A stretch of 64,000 nt of DNA from Mikania micrantha (taxonomy: Eukaryota; Streptophyta; Magnoliopsida; Asterales; Asteraceae), in assembly GCA_009363875.1 (NCBI GenBank), contig CM018698.1, positions 54,342,067 to 54,406,066 on the forward strand. Direction: 5' to 3'. The notes beneath the pieces were generated by a model that was given only the letters and a program-made list of their open reading frames with translations, made no database searches and was not told the DNA's origin. This document shows, one piece after another, positions 1-10,925 of the stretch (position 1 is the first letter of the stretch; every line of letters begins with the position of its first letter). The position numbers and the translations under genes were made by a program.

Positions 1-2
1 AA

Positions 3-2279
3 AAAGTAACTTATTCAAATGTTTATCTTCCACACATAGACAAACCCCCAGACCCAACAATTGTACCTGAGATTGAGTTAGGAAATGGGAAGCGAAGTAT
101 TTCTATGTTGGCAGTGAAGTCGAAGGCTAAGAAGAAAAAAGAGGTTACAGGTACATCCGGTGGAGGCAAGAAAAAGTCCAAATTCGTGAACCTCAATATC
201 GCTAATTTCGTTGGTAAGGTTAGTGATATCCATGGGTTGACTAGTGACCAGGTTAGGGAAGTGGATGGTCAGCAATTACAGGTTGCCACTGAAATAGGAG
301 ATTCGGAAGTTGGAATTACTGAACAGTGTGCTATGAATGTTGAAGCCTCAGTCCATGTATCGTCTGAATTGTAGAATATTGATGCTCCTATCATTGATAC
401 GGATATGGAATCGAGTGAAGAGGAGGATAATTCCGATTCCTGTGAAGATGATGATGAGCCGATCCAGGTGCAAAATGTTCCTTTCGTCCATGGTAATACT
501 CCTACTACTGTGCTCAAAAATCAAAAATTGAATGGGACGACAGCCCAAATTCAGTCTGCTAACCAAAATCCTAAGGTTATGCCAACCAATAACGTTTGGG
601 ATAATCACAGGGAAGGAAAACTATCTTATGCTAATAAGATTAAGCTTAACAACACTAATGAGAAAACCAAATTGGAGTTTATTCCTCCTATTGAACTTCC
701 GAATGGTAGAACAAAAGTTGTGATCTCAGATGATGACATAAGGTATTCATCTGTTGTGTTTTCTCGTTACTTGTATGGCTACTTCCTTGGTATGTCCATG
801 GATTTTAACGTTGTCAATGCTACTCTTAGACGGCTATGGAGACATTATGGCCTGGACAGTGTTTCCAAGAGTACAACAGGTTATTACTATTTCAATTTCA
901 AGAGCGAGAAAGGCATGGAAGATGCCATCTCAAATGGCCCGTGGCTGTTGAATAAGGTTCCCATTATTTTACAAAAATGGGAACCGGGCTTGTGTCTCCA
1001 AAAGATAGAACCTAGAGTCATTCCCATTTGGGTTACGGTACATAGTGTTCCCCTTGAGCTATGGACAGGTAAAGAATTGAGTAAGATCATGAGTGGCATA
1101 GGTGTGCCATTATTAATGGATAGGGTTACTAAGGAGAGATGTAATAGCCAGGTCGGTAAGATAGGTTTTGCTCGTGTGCTTGTTGAAGTCCAAGCAGCTA
1201 GGAATCTCCCCTCTGAGATTCAGGTAGAATTCCCTCCCATTAGGAATAGACCGAATAGGGTTGTCAAATTAAGTGTTACGTACCAATGGAAGCCATCAGT
1301 GTGTAAACACTGTTCAGTCTTCGGACACTCATGGCTGAAGTGTCAGGGAAGACCTAGAACAGAGGACGAGATTAAGGAACAGGAGGCTCAGGAAAATAGA
1401 AGAGTTAGTTCAGTCCCTATAGAGCAAGAAGTTCCTTGCGACAGTGAGTTAGAGTTACATGCAAGAAAGTGGGTCACAAGGATCATAGATTGGCCAAATA
1501 TGGGCTGATGAAAGGAAATAGGGTGGGTAGCAATAAGGATAAAGGTAAGCTAGAAAATGAGTGGGCAATACAATAGTGTTAAGACAACCAGTGACCCTGA
1601 GATTCAAAGGAAAATGAGTGATCTACACAATAGTTTCAGTGAAAGGACTGAGGTAGTTAATACGGGTAGGAGTAGTAATAGTAATAATCATGGTGCTCAT
1701 ACCAATAGAAACAAGACTGGCCATCCTCCACATGTGGGAGCCAAGAAACAAAGCAATGGAAAACAACAAATGGGGGTCACCACCTCTAACCCCTTTGCTG
1801 CTCTGGAGGATGATAGCTTTTTGGAACTTGATTTAGAGGCATCTGTAGCCAGTGGCAAGTTGGTTGCAGCAGGACCAGCTATAGATTCCAGGAAAACCAA
1901 GGAACGTAGGGGGAAGGGTAGAGATGACTCAGGGCAAGGACAAAGGAGTAAGACTAGGGAGGATCTGGATAATAGTATGGATAGTGACAATGAATCTGTG
2001 GATTTTGGCATCACTTATGCCCAGAAATGGGCTATCACTAATCAGCTGGTTAAGTTCAAGGCAGTTCTTGCAGCTGACCAACTGAATTGGGAGCCAGGGA
2101 AGTGGGATTTCTTTAGGCATCAGATTGATGTGCTGGGTATTGACCCGAATTATTGTGTTGAGGATGTGGAATGTGAGGAGAATGGGATGACTAGGAACAT
2201 AGGGTGGAATAAGGTTAGGGATACCGGTTTTGGGCATAAGGTATCCACAGCCATGGTTGTAGAAGTCGCTAGGCGCTAG
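3..2279 (+). pseudogene. LINE ORF1 (DUF4283, CCHC zinc knuckle), broken
   Basis: ORF1 of plant L1 elements encodes an RNA-binding chaperone-like protein that packages LINE RNA. The frame is open from the left edge to a TAG at 372-374, then resumes in the same frame (methionine at 405), so that stop looks like a point nonsense change. The DUF4283-like part lies around 620-1190, with the signatures NGPWLL, LQKWEPG and PIWVTV. A CX2CX4HX4C knuckle (CKHCSVFGHSWLKC) is encoded at 1302-1343. The frame is lost near 1470-1508; the continuation runs in another frame to about 1555 and then returns from 1557 onward. The last codons (after 2251) come from the inserted MITE. Without the insert the frame would end in a TAA at 2709-2711 overlapping the ORF2 start. 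Confidence 0.85.
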
Positions 2280-2687
2280 TCGGGCGGCGAGGTACCGCCT
2301 AGGGATTAATCGGGATTAATCGGCGCTAGGCGGATTGGAATTTTTATATGTAATTTTACAAATATATATTATATACACACACATCAATATCAATAATTTA
2401 ATATAATACTTCAAATAATTTTAAAAAATATACTTAAATATACTAAAAAGTATTTTAAAGTGCAAACTTAAACACTGAGTTCAAAGTTTAGAGATAAATT
2501 TCGATGTTAACTGTCTGGATTCGATGTTTCAGAGACATATAAAAGATTTTTGGTTGAGAAATGTCTAAATAATCATGAAATTGGTCCATTTTTACCATAA
2601 AAAAGTCAAAAAAAGTCAAAAAAATTCAAAAAAGTGAAAAAAAATAAAAATCTGGCCAAGCCGCCTAGGCCGATTTTTACAACATTG
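2252..2687. mobile_element. Non-autonomous hAT element (MITE, 436 bp) in the LINE
   Basis: Exact 8-bp target duplications TCCACAGC flank it at 2244-2251 and 2688-2695. The termini are imperfect inverted repeats: the left end reads CATGGTTGTAGAAGTCG and the reverse complement of the right end CAATGTTGTAAAAATCG (13 of 17 match). A GC-rich stretch with CTAGGCG words follows inside each end. The interior is AT-rich and has no ORF. An 8-bp duplication with short inverted termini is the hAT signature. Excising it restores a continuous LINE ORF1 end, which independently supports the boundaries. Confidence 0.9.
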
Positions 2688-2710
2688 TCCACAGCAGGAG
2701 CTAGTAATTA

Positions 2711-5700
2711 ATGGGGATCAAAATTTCTGCTTGGAATGTTAGGGGATTGTCGAATAAGGCTAGTCAGAAGCATGTTAGAGAGCACATTAGAAATAAGTCT
2801 ATTAGTGTCATGGGTATCATCGAGACCCACCTAAATAGGGCTAAAGTTTTACAAACTTGTAATATCATTAACCCTAAATGGGAGTGGGACTCGAATGCCA
2901 GTGTGTGTGATGGTAATACCCGCATCATTATTGGTTGGGATCCAGACATTATTTCCTTAATGGTTTTGGATCGCCATCCTCAGGTTATCCATTGTCTCAT
3001 CCAACCAGTGACAGGAGGTTTGTCTTTTTATTGTTCTTTTGTTTATGCTTACCACTGTCTCATCCCTCGTAGAGCTTGCTGGGATATGCTGAAACTTCAT
3101 AAAGCTGTGGTAGCTAACAACCCCTGGCTTCTTCTAGGGGATTTCAATGCTATTCTTGACCCGGCTGAGAATTCTATGGGTTCCTCCCAAATTTCCACCA
3201 ACATGGGAGATCTGAGGGATTGCCTCTTTCATATTGAGGTTGAGGACATTTGCATGTCTGGTATGCGATTCACTTGGAATAAAAGTCCAGGGCGCCAGGC
3301 AGGTCTTTTGAAAAAACTGGATAGGGTCCTTGGGAATGATGCTTTCATGCAGTCCTTCCCTCAGGCGAATGCCCATTTTCACCCTTTCCTCTTATCTGAT
3401 CATAGCTCTATGGTTGTTTCCTTCCCCAGTAACAAGATTATGAAGCATAGGCCTTTCAGATTCCCCAACTACTTGACTTTGAAACTAGGGTTTATCCCTA
3501 TAGTCAAAAAGGTTTGGGAACAACAGGTTCCAGGTTTTTTCATGTTTTCCTTAGTCACTAAACACAAGAATCTCAAGTCTCCCCTTAGAAAGTTGAACTT
3601 TGATCAGGGCAATCTGTTTGAGAAAGTGCAGAAACTAAAACAGGAATTAGAACTCATCCAGATTGATGTAGCCAAAGATCCTTAAAATGATGTCCTGAGG
3701 GAGGAGGAAATCTCTTATTTAACTGCTTATAAGGATGCCCTCTATGATGAAGAAATGTTTCTTCGCCAAAAATCTAAGGCCACCTGGCTGGCTGAAGGGG
3801 ACCAGAAATCCAAGTACTTCCACAAGGTTGTTAAAAGCAATAATAATCGGAATAGAATCCATTCTATTCAAAATAAGAATGGCCAATGGGTCTCTGGGAA
3901 CCAAGTTGGAGAGACTTTTGTTGAACATTTTTCCTCTTTCCTTGGTACAGAAGGAAACGTGGAGTGTATTACTCAACCGGAGTCTCTGTTTGTTAACCTA
4001 ATTTATAGTGAAAAAGCTGTGAATATGATTCGTGAGATCACATATGAGGAAATAAAGACGGCTCTTTTTCAGATTGATGATAATAAGGCTTCAGGACCGG
4101 ATGGCTTCTCTTCAAAATTCTTTAAGGCAGCTTGGGAGGTTGTAGGGAATGAGTTTATTAGAGCTGTGAAGGAATTTTTAAGGAACGGGGGCCTCCTTAA
4201 GGAGGTAAATGTTACCATTATAGCACTTGTTCCTAAATCTGAAGTTCCTAAGACGGTTGCAGACTATAGACCCATTTCGTGTTGCAATGTCATCTATAAA
4301 TGCATTAGTAACGTTATTACTAATCGCATTAAGGATGCCCTAGGTTATATAATCAGTGATTCTCAATGTGCTTTCATTCCTGGCCGCCAGATTAGTGATA
4401 ACATCCTCATTACCCAGGAGCTAATGAGAAATTATCATACTTCTAGGGGTCCAGTTCGTTGTGCTTTCAAAATCGACATTCAAAAAGCTTATGACACGGT
4501 TGAATGGTCATTCCTTAAGGATTGTTTAAATCACTTTGGCTTCCCTCCTAAGATGATCAAATGGATAATGACGTGTGTTACTTCCACTTCCTTTTCCATT
4601 AGTGTGAATGGTGAACAAAAGGGTTTCTTTAAGGGTAAAAGGGGGTTGCGGCAAGGTGATCCTCTCTCCCCCTACTTGTTCACTATCATCATGGAGGTCC
4701 TCTCTCTGATGATAGGCAGGAGTATTCAGGAGGAGGATAATTTTCAGTTTCACTGGAAATGTGAGTTAGTTGGTCTGACCCATCTCTGATTTGCGGATGA
4801 TCTGTTTTTGTTCTGTCATGGGGATCCAATTTCTATGGAAATCCTTATGAGGGCCCTTGAAGAGTTTAAACTTGCTTCTGGCCTTACTCCCAGTATTCCC
4901 AAAAGCACTGCCTATTTTGGAAATGTTAAGCCCCAGGTCCGTTCTGAATTAAGGATATGGTTCAATTCAGGGTGGGAGATCTCCCAGTCAGATACCTAGG
5001 GATTCCTTTGATCTCCTCAAGGCTCTACTCGAAAGATTGTAACCCCCTTGTTGAGAAGGTGAAAAAGAGAATAAACGATTGGAAGGTTAAGGCTTTATCG
5101 TTTGCTGGTCGGTTGCAACTCATTAAATCGGTTCTTAATTCTCTCCAAGTCTACTGGGCTTCTGTGTTTGTTCTGCCAGTCACTGTTAATAAGGAAATTG
5201 AGAAGCTTTTGAGGGGATTTTTGTGGTGTAAGGGTGATATGATGAGAGGCAAAGTGAAGGTCAAGTGGGTTGAATGTTGTACTCCTTTAAAACACGGGGG
5301 GCTGGTGTTGAAGTCCCTTACCACTTGGAATGCTGCTCTTATATCTAAACACACATGGAATATCATCTCAGGCTCAAAATCCCTATGGGTTAGATGGGTC
5401 AAGGAGTACCACCTGAGAGGTAGAAATTTCTGGGAGGTTCCCATCAAGAGGGATTCTGCTTGGAGTTGGAGGAAAATTTTGCAACAAAGGGATTTTTGAG
5501 AAGCCACATTATTCATCTTGTTGGTAATGGGCAATCCACATCGGTGTGGTTTGATAATTGGCACCCGAGTGGCCCTCTGAGTATCTTTCTTACCTATAGA
5601 AATATGAATGAAGGAGGGCTTAATTTGAACTCGAAGGTGGCTGATGTTATTTCCAATAATCAATGGAAATGGCCAGATGATTGGAGCACCCGGTTTCCGG

Positions 5701-6404
5701 GTCTTATGGCTCCTCAACCATGTGTCTTAAACCCATACATACGGGACAAGGTTTTCTGGAGATCTAATGATGGGAATGATGTTGATTTCCATGTTGGTGT
5801 TGTTTGGAATGATATCCAAGAAATTGGCACAGAGGTCCCGTGGGTGAAGCTGGTCTGGTTCCCCCAGAACATTCCAAGACATGCTTTCATCTTATGGTTG
5901 GCTATAAAGAACAGGCTTTCCACTCATGAGATCACCAATGACTGGAACCCTGGGCAAGTGAGAAATTGTGCTTTCTGTGCGGGTATGCCTGATAGCATCA
6001 ATCGTCTGTTTTTTGAATGTGGTTTTTCCAATCAAATTTGGCAGAAGATCAAGATTAGGACTAGATGGGCCAACATAGGAGGAACCTGGGACCAAAGACT
6101 AGGGGAGTATTGCAGTTCGGTTGCCAACAACTCTGTTTAGAGTGTTGTCAACAGGCTTTCATTTGCGGCTACGGTCTATTATATCTGGCAAGAGAGGAAC
6201 CTAAGGGAAGTGGAACAGAAGAAACGCTCGACTGATGAATTATGTAACTTAATTCTGTATTCTGTTAGACTTCGGCTTCTCTATCTTAAGATGCAGAACT
6301 CCTGTGCCCTAACTCAAGTCAGGATGATTTGGGGTTTGGGGGTGTTTGGATGGGTCGATCATAAACAATTGTGGATTGTTTCCCTATGCCTAACCTTAGT
6401 GTGA
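2711..6404 (+). pseudogene. LINE ORF2 (endonuclease, reverse transcriptase, zf-RVT), broken
   Basis: ORF2 supplies the nicking endonuclease and reverse transcriptase for target-primed reverse transcription. The APE-like endonuclease is read from 2711: SAWNVRGL and GIIETHL at the N-terminus, LLLGDFNAILDP near 3130-3170, LSDHSSMVV near 3390-3420. The reverse transcriptase starts around 3755 with ATWLAEGDQKSKYF. It has motif A (FKIDIQKAYDTVEW, about 4468-4510), motif B (GLRQGDPLSPYLF, about 4645-4685) and the catalytic FADD at 4790-4801. A C-terminal zf-RVT segment with CAFCAGMPDS is near 5970. No RNase H domain was seen. Lesions: TAA at 3683-3685, TGA at 4787-4789 directly before FADD, a frameshift near 4960-4980, another near 5480-5500, and TAG at 6138-6140. 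Confidence 0.9.
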
Positions 6405-7165
6405 TTTCTATGTGGGGTCTGGTTTGCTTTATAGTGGTTATACCATGTTGAGTTGTGTCACACCCCAGGCCGGCGGGAACGGATCGGGTTTTCCCGTCGG
6501 GCGGAAGGTTCCCGGGGCGCGATATCTTGAATGATAATCAAACGATCAGATTGTTTACATAGCACATGATAATAAATGAGAAATGCTAACATATCAGTGA
6601 TATAGAATTACAAGATTAAATTACAATGTATCGTTCATAATTTAACCAAGTAAATCTATCAAGAGAATCAGTGAGACTATATCTTGTGTCTGTACAAGAT
6701 ATACAAAAGATGATTTGTGTTCTTGTTAGTCAAAAGTATGCAATCACAAAAGTAGCTAGGTCTTCTAAAAGCTCACTAGCTATGTCCCTGTAATCATGGT
6801 GACTAAACCTGTTCGTTACCTGAGAAAACATGCATTTAAACAAAGTCAACACTAGGTTGGTGAGTTCATAAGTTTAGTAATTGAAAACCATTGAATTCTT
6901 GTCAATCGTGTTCACAGTGTTTCACACAAGTTGTATTGTAAATTGATTACCATGTTTCACACAATGTCCTCTCCATGGTTATATGTACAGATAGTGTCTC
7001 ATTCAACCAAGCATGCTTATATATAGGGCATACGAAAGGGTCAAGCCTAGACGCCATCCCACCACATGCTCCACTGAACTCAAAACTACCTGTAATACAA
7101 CGATGGATACCCATTTCCTTTCCCCCATGATTTCCCGGTATGTCTATCCAAATAATGAAAAGAAA

Positions 7166-7755
7166 GAGACATAATTATCTCTGTTAGCAATTCCTTACGG
7201 AAAAGCCCGGCATGTAAGATAAACCAATAATTGAATAAAGAGACATAAATCTCTGGTAGCTATTCCTTACGGGTTAGCTCGGCATGTATAATAACCCAAT
7301 GAATTAAGTAAGAGACGAAATCGTCTCTGTTAGTTATTCCTTACGGATTAGCCCGGCATGTAAGATATCATACTCGATATCTAGAATGAAACTTAATAGT
7401 TTCGGTAGCTAATCATTACTGATTAGCCCGGCGTGTAAAGTACCCAAACAATTGACTAAAGAGATATAATTGCCTCTGTTAGCTATTCCTTACGGATTAG
7501 CTCAGCGTGTAAGATATCATACTCGATATCTAGAGCGAGACCTAGTAGTCTCTGTGACTGTCAGTACTAATCAGCCCGGTGTGTAAGATATCATACTCGA
7601 TATCTAGTTTGGGACATAATAGTCCCAGTAGCTGTCATCCTGCCCAGCCCGGTGTGTAAAATGTCCTAATCATGATTCCTAGTTTGAGACATAATAGTCT
7701 CAGTAGCTGTCATTACTGACAAGCCCGGTGTGTAAGATATCCTCCCACAATGTTT
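7166..7755. repeat. Eight ~74-bp tandem repeats with covarying hairpins, inside the solo LTR
   Basis: Units begin at 7166, 7240, 7312, 7388, 7461, 7537, 7611 and 7686 (spacing 72-76 bp). Each opens with a short inverted repeat and continues with a conserved 'ttacggattagcccggcatgtaaga'-type stretch. Five units have perfect 5-bp arms around a 6-nt loop: GAGAC/GTCTC (7312, 7537, 7686), GAAAC/GTTTC (7388) and GGGAC/GTCCC (7611). Arm changes are matched on the other side. Some units also contain a second inverted repeat, GATATC-6 nt-GATATC. Confidence 0.85.
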
Positions 7756-8889
7756 ATTGGAATGAATACGTTCCTTAGATTTTAGGAAGGTTATTAACTA
7801 GAATGATAGCACCCCTCGTGCCCGGTGTGATTTCATTGAATTACCCCAATTTCTTAGTGATTAGTGTTTGTGGTTTACCCAACTGTCCTATGGTTGTGTA
7901 ACCGGCATCCTCTGACGGTTATAAGATGTGCTCTAAATAGAGCCTTGATAGGTAGTGATATTATGTGTGGGAATGCCATCCCAAGAGTGTGCGCATGCGA
8001 TATCCTCCTCGATATCACAAGTAATTGTCTCAAATGTTATCTCATTGTTGAGTGTTCTTACTAACTTGAACGGAGTGTTATAAGAACTTGTCTTATACAC
8101 AATGTTAGTAATGTGTGAATGATCTTGTTATCATGAAATTACATTATCATGATTATCATTCTTGTTATCTGTATTTGTTATTGGCATGTTATCCCTTGTT
8201 TTCCCCGTTGTACTATCGTGTAAGAATAATGCACATTTGTAAGATATATTCTTAGCAACGCACATTATTCTATGGTGTTAATGTGTCTTGATTCTAGGTT
8301 AGCATGTAGCATCCTAGCTAATTCAGGTATGATAATATCAAATACGCAAGCATGTAATGATAAACGATAATAAAGTTGAGCAATTATTATCTAAATCATA
8401 ATATAAGCAATACATTAATGGAAACTTTTAAATAACTAAAAGTTAAGCATGTTTCTCAGCCCCGAGCTTTGAAATCAGAAAAGATTAGAAAAAAGGGGCA
8501 TATGAACTCACCTTGTTGTTGTAGTGGTTGACTTAGCTTAAATAAGGAATGCACGCGCTCCTTGATTGTACTTGTTGTGTTTTCACGATCCTGTATTGAT
8601 TTCACATAGTTTGTAGTCTTATAAGTATAAGTTATAAGGTTTTTGTGCGCGTGTATGTATTAATCCTAGCTTGGTTATTGTCCTTGAATCTCAGTATTGA
8701 TGTTCATTTGGTCCGATGTAATTGTTATTGATTTTCTGATCGTCTCAACCTAATGTATTACTATTAGAAAATTTATTTATAATGCTTAGGTTTTACATGA
8801 AAGATTATAAATCTTCCTAGCTCGAGTTTAATTATGTTTTATAGGTTCACAACTTGTATCAACCCATTCAACTTACCATTACCCATGTG

Positions 8890-9800
8890 GATCAAGTAAC
8901 ACTTTTGGGCCGAATGAACTGGGCCAGAACAGCCCTAGTGGGCCAAAGATTCTATTGGGCCGAAGACGATCTATTGGGCCGAAAGGGTTGTTGATTGTTA
9001 TTGGCTAAACACAATGGATCGGCTAATCAATTGGGCCTAATTTAATTGAAGTGGGCCGGTTATAATGGCTCGATAAAATAAAGTGTTGGCTTCTTAAAGT
9101 GTTGAACCAATTGAAAAGAATTCGGTCAAAGATGTGAGCCGATGTGTAAACTAATCCAATAGGTCAAAAGAACGAGATTGGTCCGATTACTTCACATGAA
9201 TCGGGTAACTTGGCTAACCCAATCGTGGGTCTAAAGGTAATTAGATGAGCCCAATCGGTTCCAGGGCCGTGTAATGGCATTTGGGCTTGGATAACTAAAA
9301 TTGGGCTGATGTGCATTGATACTGGGCTGCTACACGTATTAGAGCAATTAAGAGAATTCGGCCGCATGGGTGTATAGTCTACAGACCAGCGAACCTCTTG
9401 AGTTTCGTGGGGCTAGGATCGGCTCCTTGCATGATGAAGGTTTGTCTGTTTCAGTCCCAAGGTTCGTCAAGGTATTGGAGGGTTCGGGTATCATAAAGGT
9501 TCGGTCATGCTCATAGCCAGCGAACTTTAAGGTTTGTCCGTATGAAGGGTTCGGCGAAGAGAATGGTTCGGCTTGCATCGTTCGCTGGTGGGTTCGTGAG
9601 TGATGAGGGTTCGGCATTTATGCAAGGGTTTGGTGACACAGGTTCGCAGATGGCTAAGGGTTCGTGGATGCCAACCTAGGTTCGTGACAATGAGAGGTTC
9701 GGGACCCCTAAGTTCGTCACGAACCTGGTGGGTTCGGCTGTTCACTTTGATCCCACTTAGGTTCGGCCGATGTACTCCTTCTGCGAACCTGTAACTGGGT
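8890..9800. repeat. Segment of the solo LTR saturated with GGGCCGAA and GGTTCG words
   Basis: From about 8900 to 9310 the sequence repeats the word 'tgggccgaa' and variants at irregular spacing. From about 9370 to 9790 it repeats 'ggttcg' followed by g, t or c, with at least fifteen GTTCG occurrences. Spacing is irregular, so this is not a regular minisatellite. No reading frame is supported: the ORFs here are by-products of the repeated word. Confidence 0.7.
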
Positions 9801-10925
9801 AGCATCACCATCGCCATTCACATCTGTTGCAAGGCTACACCCACGGTAGTGTTAAGTGGGAATGAATTTTCGAGAGTGTTAGGTTCTAGGGTAATAGGCT
9901 ATAACCGGTTGAGTGTGTGTAACGACTAAACATTAGAAAACCCTATTTTTCATGCCTTTCACTTGATCATACCTGGATTTCCAGTGGTTAACTTTCCAGA
10001 TCAGTTGTACTTTCTTGAAGGAGAGATCGAGAGCTTCGCGTAGGTCCAAGAATCATCCAATTTCATGGAGAAATGAAGAAGATATGAAGGATTTAAGGTT
10101 GAAAATGGTGGTGGGGTGTGGATTCCGAATTTTAGAGAGAGAGATGAGTAGGTGGTTGAATAAATATGAAATTTAATACTTGTGAGTGGGTTTGTATACC
10201 CCGCGTGTATTCGGGTTCGTTTTGGTTGCTTGTTTCGCGTTTTCATCGTGTTTCCGAAATTTAAACACGTAGTTTCATTTGTTTTCATTAAAGGAAGTTA
10301 TTTTTATTATTTGATGAGTTTCAAATTTGTAAAATGTTATTTATTTTATTTTATTAATTTATTTTCGTTCGTGTCGTGTTTTCGTTTCCGTTTCGTCAGA
10401 AAACGTCACTTACGCGCGTTTTTCGTACAGAGCGCTAACTGTACAAACACGATCATACATTTCACTTTCTGATTTGGTTTTCTACTTATCAGTTATCATT
10501 CAGAATGTTAAACTCACAGCTATGTTTGTGTGAATCGTCACCCACGCAAACACGCTGTTAGTTTATTATTCGTATACGACACTGAGTTATTGTTTCAAAT
10601 TGTATTTCCTCACTGTCGGACTCAACTAGACATCCTGATTTCACATTGTTTTCACATTGATTTGTCGGCTATCTGATTCCTGTCATCTACGGATATCAGA
10701 TCGCAACCGATTTGTTCTTATTATTCACTTGAACATTGTTGTTTTTCTTGTGTTGTTGTATTTAGTGTATTTAAGTTTTCACTTAAACACATACAAATGT
10801 GGTTTGTTTTCTGAGTTCTGTTGTCACACAACTGTTTACGCACTGTATTTTACACACAGTAAATGGTGAAAGTACACACACCGTACGGACTTGCCGGACG
10901 GTTTGGTACTAGTTGTCACAAGTTG

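Larger units (their letters stand above)
6456..10920 (-). mobile_element. Solo LTR, ~4.5 kb, Ty3/gypsy (Tekay-like?), minus orientation
   Basis: The insertion starts TGTCACACCCC and ends TTGTCACA. It is flanked by the 5-bp duplication AGTTG (6451-6455 and 10921-10925), exactly as expected for an LTR. No internal region, gag or pol was seen, so a single LTR left after LTR-LTR recombination is the simplest reading. The left terminus resembles the LTR end at 38891, which lies next to a tRNA-iMet-like primer site, so the LTR points to the minus strand. Very long LTRs with an iMet primer site fit Tekay/Del chromoviruses, but no protein domain confirms this. It carries a tandem hairpin array (7166-7755) and word-rich segments (8890-9800). 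Confidence 0.8.

Noticed and set aside
7166..7755. Regularly spaced short repeats reminiscent of a CRISPR array
   Set aside because: The units are contiguous ~74-bp tandem repeats within a plant LTR. There are no unique spacers and no cas genes.
6456..10920. Complete small retrotransposon with two LTRs
   Set aside because: No long direct repeat pairs its two ends and no primer site or polypurine tract is evident inside. A solo LTR fits better.
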